Below are positions 1-8,800 of a stretch of DNA of 64,000 bases, in pieces; position 1 is the first letter of the stretch; each line of letters begins with the position of its first letter. Source of the DNA: Mucilaginibacter_A sp965201005 (GTDB lineage: Bacteria > Bacteroidota > Bacteroidia > Sphingobacteriales > Sphingobacteriaceae); the NCBI RefSeq assembly GCF_965201005.1, contig NZ_OZ241747.1:372001-436000 (forward strand), in the 5' to 3' direction. A program made the position numbers and the translations under genes. A model generated the notes under the pieces. It ran no database searches and was not told the origin of the DNA. It worked only from the letters and a program-made list of their open reading frames with translations.

Positions 1-518
1 ATTATGATTAAAACCAGCGGGATCAAAACCCATTTTAAAAACTTTTTATTTTCGTTGATTTTAACCGCTGCGGAAAAACTGACCGGTTTCAGTTCGGCAA
101 TTTTTTGGTTGATGCTGGCCTCGATCAAATTTTTGTGTTCAGGGTTTTGATCGGCGATTTTTTTTAGTTGTAGCGTGTTCAGCAGCTTGTCCTGCACGTT
201 CTGGAAATATTTGCCGATAATTTCTGCGGCCTGATCATGCGAAATCAATCGCCCCAAACGAAAATAAGCCAGCAAAGAAGGCGCAACCAGCCAGCCAAAA
301 AGCGACAGGTTGAGCAAAATAAACCCGTAAAAAATAACCGAACGGAAAAACGTGTTGAAATGGCCGTAATACTCGGAAAAAGTGATCACCAAATAGCTGA
401 AAAACAGTGCTGCGCCCAAAAAAATGAACCCGCGGAGCAACTTGTTTAAGTAATACTTCCGGATAAATTCATCCATTTTGGCAAGCAGTAAATCGTAATT
501 GCTACCGGATTGCATCAT
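1..518 (-). CDS. DUF4175-like membrane protein, N-terminal part (runs off the left edge)
   Basis: The minus-strand frame is open from an ATG at 516-518 (a second ATG follows at once) to position 1. About 172 residues are visible. Two hydrophobic segments lie near residues 29-48 and 63-88, followed by a charged helical stretch and the start of a third membrane segment at the window edge. The opening (acidic helix, K-Y-Y-L-N-K-L-L-R-G, then two membrane spans) resembles Bacteroidota DUF4175-type proteins, large membrane-anchored coiled-coil proteins of unknown role. The family call rests on pattern memory only; that it is a real gene is more certain, from clean coding character and the absence of stops. 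Confidence 0.6.
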   Translation of the reverse strand, partial: MMQSGSNYDLLLAKMDEFIRKYYLNKLLRGFIFLGAALFFSYLVITFSEYYGHFNTFFRSVIFYGFILLNLSLFGWLVAPSLLAYFRLGRLISHDQAAEIIGKYFQNVQDKLLNTLQLKKIADQNPEHKNLIEASINQKIAELKPVSFSAAVKINENKKFLKWVLIPLVLII

Positions 519-577
519 ACTTCAACTCAAAAATAAAAAAATAAGCTGTACCTAAAAGCATTCGGGCAGATATTATG

Positions 578-600
578 ATGCTTCTTTTACCACTAAAATT
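578..600. repeat. Solitary copy of the dispersed TGCTTCTTTTA motif
   Basis: ATGCTTCTTTTA at 578-589 is followed by a TAAAATT tail. It is a single half-element in the roughly 300-bp gap between two divergent genes (519-817). The rest of that gap is AT-rich and shows no gene or clear promoter. Confidence 0.7.
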
Positions 601-817
601 TATGGCTGCGGGTTGAAACTTTACTGGAGGCAACATCGTATTTGGGGTATAAGCCGATCCGAAACATACGACACGCTCAGAAAAAATAGCGGTAGAAATT
701 GCTGATTGTCAGCAATTAATCTTTAAATTCGATCACCAATTATTTTAAACCTAAACAAAGTCAATCCTGAATATTTAATCGTTGACTGCGTAAACCGGAT
801 CCAATATTAATCAGTTT

Positions 818-1672
818 ATGGCAAAACAGATACACTGCAAAACGTTGCTGGGGCATCAAAACCTGGATTTTTCGATAGAATGCCTGCAAAGTTTTCTGCA
901 ACACTCCGGCGATGGGATTTTGCTGGAGATTTTTGAAGACGGCAGCATTACGGATGAAGATGAGGCCAGGCTTTTATCCGGACTTAAAAATAGCGTGGTT
1001 GTTAGAAAAGCCAGGCGCGATGAAAAGTTAAAACCGCTTCTGGCCGATTTTCCGGCCTGCAAAGCGTATCGCGACAGCACCAATTATGCACAGAAAATTT
1101 TTGATGTGATGCTGTTTGATGACCGGGACGTGTTTTATATCGACAGTGATATTTATTTCCTGAAAAAATTTGTTTTGCCTGCGATGGACGAAATGCCGGT
1201 TTTTATGTGGGACACGCAAAATGCTTACTCTTTCACGCCGCTTGATCTGCTTAAAATCAACATCCCGATTTTTCCGAACGTAAACACAGGCTTGTTTTAC
1301 TTCCCCAAAAACCTGTTTAGTTTGGCTTTTATAGAAGCTTTGCTAAACGATGGCGTGATTAGCCGCGGCGTTAAAAAAGGCATTCCGTGGCTGGAGCAAA
1401 CCATCTGGAGTTTTTTGGCCGCCAAAAGCCGCAGCATCAGTTATTTTAACTGTAAACAGGTTATTATGGCCGATTTTGTGTTGAGAAACGATGCCGATAC
1501 GGTGGCCATCCATTTGGTATATTACTTCAGGACTTATATTAAACAGTTGCGTTTGTTGCAGCCCGAAAGCAATACGGCAACACAAATTATCCTCGAACAG
1601 CATTCGGCTTATTTAAAAAAAGCGGATTTTGCAGTAGAAAAAATAATCCGTAAAATAAAACGCCTGGTTTAA
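818..1672 (+). CDS. Putative GT-A-fold glycosyltransferase with a DxD motif
   Basis: A 284-residue soluble protein. Residues 107-111 read Y-I-D-S-D, a DxD-type metal/nucleotide-sugar site following a hydrophobic strand, as in GT-A glycosyltransferases (GT8-like and related families). The segment near residues 150-165 (N-V-N-T-G-L-F) fits the conserved 'N-x-G' loop after the DxD strand. No signal peptide or membrane span is visible, so it probably acts in the cytoplasm. It stands alone between a divergent membrane protein and the tricorn-like protease, so the acceptor cannot be guessed. The C-terminus is strongly basic. Confidence 0.6.
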   Translation: MAKQIHCKTLLGHQNLDFSIECLQSFLQHSGDGILLEIFEDGSITDEDEARLLSGLKNSVVVRKARRDEKLKPLLADFPACKAYRDSTNYAQKIFDVMLFDDRDVFYIDSDIYFLKKFVLPAMDEMPVFMWDTQNAYSFTPLDLLKINIPIFPNVNTGLFYFPKNLFSLAFIEALLNDGVISRGVKKGIPWLEQTIWSFLAAKSRSISYFNCKQVIMADFVLRNDADTVAIHLVYYFRTYIKQLRLLQPESNTATQIILEQHSAYLKKADFAVEKIIRKIKRLV

Positions 1673-1687
1673 GCCTGGATTTTGGGC

Positions 1688-1736
1688 ATACTTCTTTTAG
1701 CACCTAAAAATTGCCATCCGCTTAGGATGGTTTTTT
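1688..1736 (+). terminator. Motif copy plus rho-independent terminator after the glycosyltransferase
   Basis: A degenerate dispersed motif (ATACTTCTTTTA, 1688-1699) is followed by a hairpin. CCATCC (1714-1719) pairs with GGATGG (1725-1730) across a five-base loop, then six T residues (1731-1736). It lies 16-64 bases after the glycosyltransferase stop codon. Confidence 0.75.
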
Positions 1737-1889
1737 ATTGATAATCATGCTCGTCATTTTAAAAAACAGCAGCAGTTTAATTTTTTTGCAGCCGGGCTTT
1801 TATCGTTCCACAAGATTTTTACAAATTCACCCTTTCAAAAAAACTATCTTAAAAGTTTTTTAACTTAGGTGAAATTCGATACTTCTTTT

Positions 1890-4800
1890 ATGCATAAAAA
1901 ATTACAAGTGGCCTGCCTTGCATTTTTGCTGGCTGCTGCACCGGCTGCGTTTGCACAAAATGTGGCGCAAAAAACTATTGCAGGCGTTTCTTACTTTTCT
2001 GATCCGGCCATTTCGCCAGACGGAAGCGAGATTGCTTTTACTTCCGGCGGCGATATCTGGACGGTTGCGGCGGTCGGCGGTGATGCGCATTTGCTGATTT
2101 CTGATCCGGCTTATGATTCCAGGCCGATTTATTCTCCGGATGGAAACTATCTGGCCTTCACTTCGACCCGGACCGGAAATGGCGACATTTATATTTTCAA
2201 CTTAAAAACAAACGGACTGAAACGCCTTACTTTTGATGATGGCAATGAAAGCCTGAGTGCTTGGTCGCCGGACGGAAAGTACGTTTATTATGCTTCTACC
2301 AGCCGGGACATTTCGGGCATGAGCGATATTTACCGCGTAAAAACAGCAGGCGGCACGCCCATGCCCGTAAGCCAGAACCGGTATATGAACGAGTTTTTTG
2401 CCATGCCTTCCCCGGATGGAAAAACGATTGCCCTGGCGGCGCGCGGCATTGCCAATGCGCAGTGGTGGCGCAACGGCAGCAGCCATCTGGACCAATCCGA
2501 AATCTGGCTGATGAAAGATAACGGAACGCCATCGTACCAAAAAATTACCGCTGGCGGCGCGAAAGAACTGTGGCCGATGTGGAGCAAAGACGGCCAATCG
2601 ATCTATTACGTTTCCGACCGCAGCGGCACCGAAAATTTATGGGTAAAAACAGTATCCGGCACACCCAAACAATTAACGCATTTTACCAAAGGCCGCGTGC
2701 TTTGGCCAACCATGTCATCCAACGGCAAAACACTGGTTTTTGAACGCGATTTTAATATCTGGAAATACGAACTGGCATCGGGCAAAGCTTCCGAAGTAAA
2801 CATTGTTCGCCGTGGCTCGCCTGCCAGTCCGGGCGTAGATCATCAGCGGTTTACCTCACAGTTTCGTAATATGGTTTTATCTCCCGATGGAAAAAAAATA
2901 GCTTTTACGGCGCATGGTGATGTTTTTGTGGCTTCGGCCAAGGAAGGCGGCGATGCTTTGCGCGTAACCAAAACCAGCGGCAATGAATCTCAACTGGCCT
3001 GGCTGCCCAACAGCAATGTGCTGATTTACGTTTCTGACCGGGAAGATGCCGCGCATTTGTACCAGTACAATTTTATCACGGCAAAAGAAGCACAGCTGAC
3101 CAAAAGCGGCCTCGATGATGGCGGCCCGGTGATTTCGCCCAACGGCAAGCAGGTGGCTTTTATCCGTAACGGAAAAGAATTAATGGTGATGGATTTAACT
3201 TCCCGGCAGGAAAAAACGGTTGCAAAAGGCTACCTTGACCGGCCGCCGTTTTCATCTTCGGGCAGCGTTTGCTGGTCGCCGGACGGAAAATGGCTGGCTT
3301 ATGCATCTTACGGGACGAAAACTTTCCGCAACATCAGCGTGGTTCCGGCGGCTGGCGGCGAAGCAAAACCGGTTAGTTTTTTGGCGAATACTTTTGGCGG
3401 AAACGTAAACTGGAGTGCCGATGGTAAATACATATTGTTCAACACCACGCAGCGGACGGAAAATACCAACATTGCCCGCATTGATTTGGTGCCGCAGCGG
3501 CCAAAATTCAGGGAAGATCAGTTTCAGCAGCTTTTTACAGAGCAAAATACTTCGCCTGCAAGTCCGGTTAACCCAACCGCGCCCCGGCCCGCAACTGTAA
3601 AAACGCCCGCGCTGCCCGATACCACTAAAAAAACAGGGGTAAAAACAGCATCTGCAAAAACCGGACCTGCTATACCGGAAATCAAAATAATAACAGAAGG
3701 CATACGCCAGCGGTTAAACCTGCTGCCGCTGGGCGTAAGTGTGAGCGATCAGGAAATCAGCAAAGATGGTAAAGTGCTGTTAGTCACCGCTTCTGCCGCA
3801 GGGCAAACCAATTTATACACGTATCCGCTGGATGATTTATCCGCAGAAAGGGCCGTTTTAAAACAACTCACTTCTACGCCGGGCTACAAATCCGATGCAC
3901 AGTTTTCTGCAGATGGGCGCGAAGTTTATTTTATGGAGCAGGGCCGGATCATGATGGTTTCGGTAGATTCTAAAACAGTTAAGCCAATTTCGGTTGCTGC
4001 GGAAATGGACATCGATTTCAACACAGAAAAAAATGAGGTTTTTGAGGAGGCGTGGGAAGCACTGAACAAGGGTTATTACGATGACCATTTCCACGGAACA
4101 AACTGGAACGAAGTGCGCCGTGAATATGCGCCTTTGGTGGCCGGCAGCAGCACGCCCGAAGAATTGCGCCGCATTTTAAATTTGATGGTGGGCGAGTTAA
4201 ACTCTTCTCATTCAGGTGTTTCCGGGCCGCCAAATCCTGGCCAGTTTGCCACCGGGCGTTTGGGTTTGTATTTTGACCGTGCGGTTTATGAAGATAAAGG
4301 CCGCTTTAAAATTACCGAAATAGTTCCGCTAAGTGCGGCAGATTTATCCGGAAACATCCACGTAGGCGATTATTTAACGGCGGTTGATGATCAGCCCATC
4401 AAACCAAATGACGACCTGAACCAGTTGCTGGAAAATAAAGTTGGCCGCCGGGTTACGTTAAGCATTACTTCGGCAACAAGTGCCACGCCGCAAAAAATTA
4501 CGGTTCGGCCAACCAACCAGGCTACAGAAAAAGGCTTGCTTTACCGCGGCTGGGTGCAGCAGCAGCGCGATTATGTAAATAAAATAAGCAATGGCCGTTT
4601 AGGTTATGTGCATCTGGTGGATATGTCTGAACAGGCTTTAAACCAGCTTTACTTAGATCTGGATGCCGAAAATCAATCCAAACAAGGTGTTGTGGTTGAT
4701 ATCCGCAACAATAATGGCGGTTTTGTAAATGCTTATGCTCTGGACGTGCTCAGCCGAAAGCCATATTTGACCATGACAGGAAGAGGAATGCCTTCCGGAC

Positions 4801-5168
4801 CGGCGCGTACACAATTAGGGCAACGGACTTTGGAACTGCCAACGATTTTGGTGACCAACCAGCATTCGTTATCGGATGCGGAAGATTTTACGGAAGGTTA
4901 CCGCACCATGAAGTTGGGCAAAGTAGTAGGCGAACCCACCGGCGGCTGGATTATTTTTACAAGTGCTGTTACTTTGATTGACGGCTCTTCTGTCCGCCTG
5001 CCTTTTAGCAAGATTGAAGACCACGAAGGCAAGGATATGGAGCTGCACCCGCGTGCAGTTGATATTCCGGTTTCCAGGGCTTTGGGCGAAGGAAATGTTA
5101 AAGATTCTCAATTGGACGCAGCGGCAAAGGAATTGCTGCTGGAGGTTGGAATGAAGAAATCGAGGTAA
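1890..5168 (+). CDS. Secreted tricorn-type protease (beta-propeller, PDZ, S41 peptidase)
   Basis: About 1092 residues. I take the ATG at 1890 rather than the upstream GTG at 1869, because it gives a standard signal peptide ending A-A-F-A-Q. Repeated S-P-D-G blades over roughly residues 25-570 form PD40/WD40-like propellers. A Pro/Thr-rich linker follows, then a PDZ-like domain around 800-890 and an S41 tail-specific protease domain with D-I-R-N-N-N-G-G near 936 and Q-H-S-L-S-D near 990 (probable catalytic Ser). Family members degrade peptides or oligopeptides in the periplasm. The start codon overlaps a copy of the dispersed motif. A decayed partial copy of its 3' end lies at 15432-15578. Confidence 0.85.
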   Translation: MHKKLQVACLAFLLAAAPAAFAQNVAQKTIAGVSYFSDPAISPDGSEIAFTSGGDIWTVAAVGGDAHLLISDPAYDSRPIYSPDGNYLAFTSTRTGNGDIYIFNLKTNGLKRLTFDDGNESLSAWSPDGKYVYYASTSRDISGMSDIYRVKTAGGTPMPVSQNRYMNEFFAMPSPDGKTIALAARGIANAQWWRNGSSHLDQSEIWLMKDNGTPSYQKITAGGAKELWPMWSKDGQSIYYVSDRSGTENLWVKTVSGTPKQLTHFTKGRVLWPTMSSNGKTLVFERDFNIWKYELASGKASEVNIVRRGSPASPGVDHQRFTSQFRNMVLSPDGKKIAFTAHGDVFVASAKEGGDALRVTKTSGNESQLAWLPNSNVLIYVSDREDAAHLYQYNFITAKEAQLTKSGLDDGGPVISPNGKQVAFIRNGKELMVMDLTSRQEKTVAKGYLDRPPFSSSGSVCWSPDGKWLAYASYGTKTFRNISVVPAAGGEAKPVSFLANTFGGNVNWSADGKYILFNTTQRTENTNIARIDLVPQRPKFREDQFQQLFTEQNTSPASPVNPTAPRPATVKTPALPDTTKKTGVKTASAKTGPAIPEIKIITEGIRQRLNLLPLGVSVSDQEISKDGKVLLVTASAAGQTNLYTYPLDDLSAERAVLKQLTSTPGYKSDAQFSADGREVYFMEQGRIMMVSVDSKTVKPISVAAEMDIDFNTEKNEVFEEAWEALNKGYYDDHFHGTNWNEVRREYAPLVAGSSTPEELRRILNLMVGELNSSHSGVSGPPNPGQFATGRLGLYFDRAVYEDKGRFKITEIVPLSAADLSGNIHVGDYLTAVDDQPIKPNDDLNQLLENKVGRRVTLSITSATSATPQKITVRPTNQATEKGLLYRGWVQQQRDYVNKISNGRLGYVHLVDMSEQALNQLYLDLDAENQSKQGVVVDIRNNNGGFVNAYALDVLSRKPYLTMTGRGMPSGPARTQLGQRTLELPTILVTNQHSLSDAEDFTEGYRTMKLGKVVGEPTGGWIIFTSAVTLIDGSSVRLPFSKIEDHEGKDMELHPRAVDIPVSRALGEGNVKDSQLDAAAKELLLEVGMKKSR

Positions 5169-5184
5169 AGGAATTGACAGGTTT

Positions 5185-5474
5185 AAAGGGCTTGTTTAAA
5201 TTTTTATCATAAAATTTATAACACTTCTTTTATGCCTGTAAATTCTGTTTCGGTACAAAAAGTACAATAGGCCAATGTTTTTTAGGTGATAAAAGAAGCA
5301 TAGAAAGTTTATTCCAGATACTCGGATATGCTTGGGATTGACAACAATGCTTCTTTTACCCTATAAAATTGGTATCTGCATCAATTCAACCCAATCAAAA
5401 ACAATTGCCTGCCATTTTTAGGGTGATAAAAGAAGCATGGAAAATATATGGAACAAATTTTTAAACAGCCCTTA
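5185..5474. repeat. MITE-like composite element with two extended motif pairs
   Basis: Terminal inverted repeats AAAGGGCTTGTTTAAATTTTT (5185-5205) and its imperfect complement (about 5456-5474) enclose two inverted motif pairs. One runs from ACACTTCTTTTA (5221) to TAAAAGAAGCAT (5290-5301), the other from ATGCTTCTTTTA (5347) to TAAAAGAAGCAT (5427-5438). It fills the gap between two convergent genes, and its right end covers the stop codon of the LytTR regulator. No transposase is present. Confidence 0.65.
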
Positions 5475-6194
5475 ATGTTGCATTAATTTAAATTTCATTT
5501 TCTCCATAAAAGCTTCTTTGTAATTGTTGCCAAGAGGGATCCTTTCTGTTCTGCCTTTTAAAATTAAACTGCCATTTTCAATTGCCATGATTTGTTTGAT
5601 AGCTACAATATATGATTTTTGAACGCGGATGAACTGAAAAGCGGGCAAACGCACTTCTAACTCTTTTATGGTTAGGTAAACTAATGTTTTTTGAGTTCCC
5701 CGATGAAAAAAAATGTAATTGCTCATAGCTTCAATATAATCAATATCATCCAGGTCGATCTTTATCATTTTTCCTTTTTGCTCGGTTTTAACAAATATGT
5801 AATCATTTGGTATTAAACCGTTGCCGGAGTCGCCGCTCGCGCTTGTTTCGTTGGTAAACCGCTGCACGGCTTTCACAAACCTATTGAAAGGTATTGGTTT
5901 CAAAAGGTAATCCAAAGCATGGAGTTCATAACTGGAGACAGCAAATTCGGAAAAAGCGGTACAAAATATAACTTTGGTTTCCGGGTTTAACATTTGCATT
6001 ACATCAATCCCATTCATCTCATCCATTTGTATATCCAGGAAAACAAGCGCAGCTTTATGTTTTTTTATCAGTTCCATCCCTAATATGGGGCTGGTTGCGG
6101 TGCCCATTAACTCAAGGTTTGGCATTTTTTTTATAAAACCTTCAATCACGTTAATAGCAGGCTGTTCATCATCAATGATCACACATTTTATCAT
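5472..6194 (-). CDS. LytTR-family response regulator
   Basis: 240 residues. An N-terminal receiver domain carries D-D-E at 8-10 and the phospho-acceptor Asp54 in V-F-L-D-I-Q-M. The C-terminal LytTR DNA-binding domain spans roughly 130-235 (Y-I-F-V-K-T...D-I-D-Y-I-E-A-M). It starts 4 bases after the stop of the sensor kinase gene, so the two are one transcription unit and a cognate pair. LytTR regulators usually control a few local operons. The nearest candidate is the peptide/transport block upstream on the same strand. The input signal is unknown. Confidence 0.9.
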   Translation of the reverse strand: MIKCVIIDDEQPAINVIEGFIKKMPNLELMGTATSPILGMELIKKHKAALVFLDIQMDEMNGIDVMQMLNPETKVIFCTAFSEFAVSSYELHALDYLLKPIPFNRFVKAVQRFTNETSASGDSGNGLIPNDYIFVKTEQKGKMIKIDLDDIDYIEAMSNYIFFHRGTQKTLVYLTIKELEVRLPAFQFIRVQKSYIVAIKQIMAIENGSLILKGRTERIPLGNNYKEAFMEKMKFKLMQH

Positions 6195-6198
6195 TGCG

Positions 6199-7314
6199 TT
6201 AATTGTTTATGGTTAATTCAAATGTATAGAACTCGTCTTCATTAATAGCTTTTATTTCATACTTATCTTTAAAAAACACATCAAGCCGTTTGCTTAAATT
6301 GGTAATGCCGATATGGTGCGATGTCAGTTCTATATTGTTTTTTCTCTTTTTATTTCTGCAGAAAAAATAGATATGCCCTGGTTGCAGCTCAATCTTTATT
6401 TGTAATGGGTTTTCCAGGTCTTTAAGGTCTCCGTATTTAAAAGCATTTTCCACAATACTGATTATAGACAGCGGCAGCAGCATCTGGTCGGCCATTTCAC
6501 CTTCAAGCGTATATTCTACCGCTTTACTGTTGCCAAACCGGAGATAATTAATGTCTATCAATGTTTGTAAGTGCGATAGTTCTTTTTGAATTGAAACTTT
6601 TCCGTTTTCATGTTCCAGGCTTTCTAAGGCATACCGCATCATGTGCGAAAGTTTGAGTATGTTTTCTGCCAGTTCATCAGAGTAATTTAATGCCTGGGAA
6701 TATAATACATTGAGGGTGTTATGAAGAAAATGCGGGTTTATCTGTGCACGCAGAAAAGCATATTCAAATTGTAATTTTTCCTGTTGTGACTTGAGTTCCT
6801 GCTGGGTCAGGAAGGCATTTTGCAGCTCATGTTGCTTTTTTTGTTGTTCTAAAACAAATTTCTCTTCCTGTAAATCCCTCAATTCCCTTTCGTTTTTAAG
6901 TAAGTTTTTGATCACAGTGTACAGAAGTGCGTAAACAGTAAATCTTATATAGCCAAAAATAGCTGTTCGGATAAACACTTTTAAGTCATCTGCCTTGTCA
7001 TAAAGAGTCACATCATATAATGGCAAAAGATGATAGATATAATAATAACCGGCTGACGATAGTATTATAAAAAAAGAAAAAAAAGCTATCAATCCGTAAA
7101 TAGCACCTTTTTTCACAAACAATTTAAAAGAATACAGACTGGTATAAAATGCCAAACCGAAAGGCGTGATATAGAAAAGGATTTCTATCACCTTTATTTC
7201 CTTGTTGGTGATATAATTAATAAAAAATATGTAAAGCGCATACAGGGCCCATGCTAAAACATGCCAGGGCAAACTAAAAGGGTTGTTTCGTTTATTAGCA
7301 GCAATACTTACCAT
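6199..7314 (-). CDS. LytS/YehU-type sensor histidine kinase
   Basis: 371 residues. Four hydrophobic segments lie in the first 140 residues, followed by a coiled coil rich in E/K/Q at about 140-185. A His_kinase domain follows, with the phospho-acceptor in I-N-P-H-F-L-H-N-T-L-N, and a HATPase domain with S-I-V-E-N-A-F-K-Y-G and G-I-T-N-L-S-K-R-L. No periplasmic sensor domain is visible, so the signal is probably sensed in or at the membrane, as in peptide- or lipid-sensing LytS relatives. It is co-transcribed with the downstream LytTR regulator. A repeat-rich gap separates it from the acyltransferase gene upstream. Confidence 0.9.
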   Translation of the reverse strand: MVSIAANKRNNPFSLPWHVLAWALYALYIFFINYITNKEIKVIEILFYITPFGLAFYTSLYSFKLFVKKGAIYGLIAFFSFFIILSSAGYYYIYHLLPLYDVTLYDKADDLKVFIRTAIFGYIRFTVYALLYTVIKNLLKNERELRDLQEEKFVLEQQKKQHELQNAFLTQQELKSQQEKLQFEYAFLRAQINPHFLHNTLNVLYSQALNYSDELAENILKLSHMMRYALESLEHENGKVSIQKELSHLQTLIDINYLRFGNSKAVEYTLEGEMADQMLLPLSIISIVENAFKYGDLKDLENPLQIKIELQPGHIYFFCRNKKRKNNIELTSHHIGITNLSKRLDVFFKDKYEIKAINEDEFYTFELTINN

Positions 7315-7377
7315 TTACACTTATTAACTACATCAATCGTTAGTTAATAAAAATAGGCATAGTATCTTATATTTTAC

Positions 7378-7506
7378 TTAAAAGCTGTTCAAATTTCCAT
7401 TAGCTTCTTTAACAAGCTTAAGATGAATAATCACAATGCTTCTTTTATGCCATAAATTTTGGTGTGCCGGTTTTTTTCGGATAAAAAAATTTAAGCAGCT
7501 TTTTAA
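7378..7506. repeat. MITE-like element with a single internal motif
   Basis: AAAAGCTGTTCAAATTT (from 7379) and AAATTTAAGCAGCTTTT (about 7488-7505) are imperfect inverted repeats. Between them lies one motif copy, ATGCTTCTTTTA at 7435-7446. Together with the next element it fills the 358-bp gap 7315-7672, where I see no gene. Confidence 0.5.
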
Positions 7507-7675
7507 AACTAGGTCAAGTTATACAATGATCTCTTAATAAACTCAGGATGGATGCCAATGCTTCTTTTACCTTATAAAAATTGCTGTCGGCATCAATCTA
7601 AATAAACCCCCAAATATATGCTTGCCAATTTTAGGGTGATAAAAGAAGCATCAAAAATAAATTTAACCAGTTTTA
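7503..7675. repeat. Extended motif pair with weak terminal inverted repeats
   Basis: Inverted motif pair ATGCTTCTTTTA (7558-7569) and TAAAAGAAGCAT (7640-7651). The outer arms TTTAAAACTAGGTCAAGTT and AAATTTAACCAGTTTTAAA are imperfect inverted repeats. The right arm covers the stop codon of the acyltransferase gene (7673-7675). Confidence 0.5.
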
Positions 7676-8800
7676 AACATTGATAAATACTTGATTATTA
7701 TACAATTGCTGAAACAGGTTATTGTTATTAAGTTCGATTTTTTCTACCGGCTGCGTTGCTGATTTAAACAGCACTTTATAAGTAAGCGGATCAATCGGGT
7801 AAGAATTGTAGGTTTTTTTATCAAACAAAAATAATTCTGTACCGATATTGAAAAACCCGAATTTGTCTTTGTTCAACAAAAACTGTTCGGCCAGCGGCTG
7901 TTGTTCTTCCTTATAAATAAATTCTTTTGAATTGATCATGGTATGCAAATAGATCCAACATTCCCACTGCCCGGGATGCAGTTTCAGGATAGGGACAAAC
8001 ATATCATATAACTTTTGCGTGGTTTCTTCTGCAAAATCGGTTCTGCTCTGTTTTTTGTCAGGATAAATAGGGCTGAAAAATTTAAGCCTGATATCTTCCA
8101 GCGATTTCCGGTAACAAACTGCGTTAATGATGGGCACACCAGCCAGGTGAGAAAGATAGGCGATGCCTTTCCTTGCGTAAATGGATTGCTTTAAAAAATT
8201 GATCTTGCACCTGTTCTCATTTTTTACACTATCGTCGCCGGCACCGGTATTGCCGTCAATATATAACAATAGGCTTTTTCCTTTTTTTAATTCCCTCAAC
8301 ATTTTCAGCGCGGCATTCGGTAACTGGGCGGAGATAATGTTTAGTTCGTTATTTGTACCATTTTGATAAACATCAGAAAACATCTTGTCGAAGGAGGAAC
8401 CCTCGCCAGTTGAAATATGATTTGCGACAACTAAAGTATAAGGTATATTATTAGAGGCCAGGAAATGGTTGATAACCCGGTTTGAGCCCATATGAAAAGT
8501 ACAGAAAATAGCAGGTTTAGAATCCAGCAGGTTGAAAAATTGCCTGCTCAAACCTTCATAACTTACAGCATCTATGATGCCAGCGTATTGCTGTTCCAAG
8601 ATGCTCAAATCTTTATTCAATAGAATGTGCCTGAAAATATCTTCATGTTCTGTAACCTTTACCTCGGGCATAAAGTTCAGCATGTTTGCACTAACGAAGT
8701 TCTGGGTCCGGTTAAGCAGGTCATCATCCAGTATATTTAGGTTGTGTAATGTGCTTTCAACTATTTTATTTCTTCGTTCTGTAAATTCTGCTTGGTTCAT
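7673..8800 (-). CDS. HtrB/LpxL-like acyltransferase with a possible peptide-binding C-terminal domain
   Basis: 375 residues. The central part resembles the lysophospholipid acyltransferase (LpxL/HtrB) fold. F-H-M-G-S-N-R stands where lipid A acyltransferases have H-x-G-N-W-E, and Y-I-D-G-N about 80 residues later matches the second conserved block. There is no N-terminal membrane anchor. The last 65 residues (F-F-N-I-G-T-E-L-F-L-F-D-K-K-T...) show the strand pattern of PqqD-like/RRE domains; this is a weak visual match. It overlaps the M50 protease gene by 35 bases, so translation is probably coupled. From context I infer that it may acylate the small peptides encoded nearby rather than lipid A. 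A lipid substrate remains possible. Confidence 0.6.
   Translation of the reverse strand: MNQAEFTERRNKIVESTLHNLNILDDDLLNRTQNFVSANMLNFMPEVKVTEHEDIFRHILLNKDLSILEQQYAGIIDAVSYEGLSRQFFNLLDSKPAIFCTFHMGSNRVINHFLASNNIPYTLVVANHISTGEGSSFDKMFSDVYQNGTNNELNIISAQLPNAALKMLRELKKGKSLLLYIDGNTGAGDDSVKNENRCKINFLKQSIYARKGIAYLSHLAGVPIINAVCYRKSLEDIRLKFFSPIYPDKKQSRTDFAEETTQKLYDMFVPILKLHPGQWECWIYLHTMINSKEFIYKEEQQPLAEQFLLNKDKFGFFNIGTELFLFDKKTYNSYPIDPLTYKVLFKSATQPVEKIELNNNNLFQQLYNNQVFINV

Noticed and set aside
237..449. 70-residue plus-strand ORF at the left edge
   Set aside because: It is antisense to the clear DUF4175-like minus-strand frame.
5221..5301. Motif pairs as binding sites of the adjacent LytTR regulator
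   Set aside because: The same sequence occurs across the whole window at unrelated genes, so it is not a local operator.
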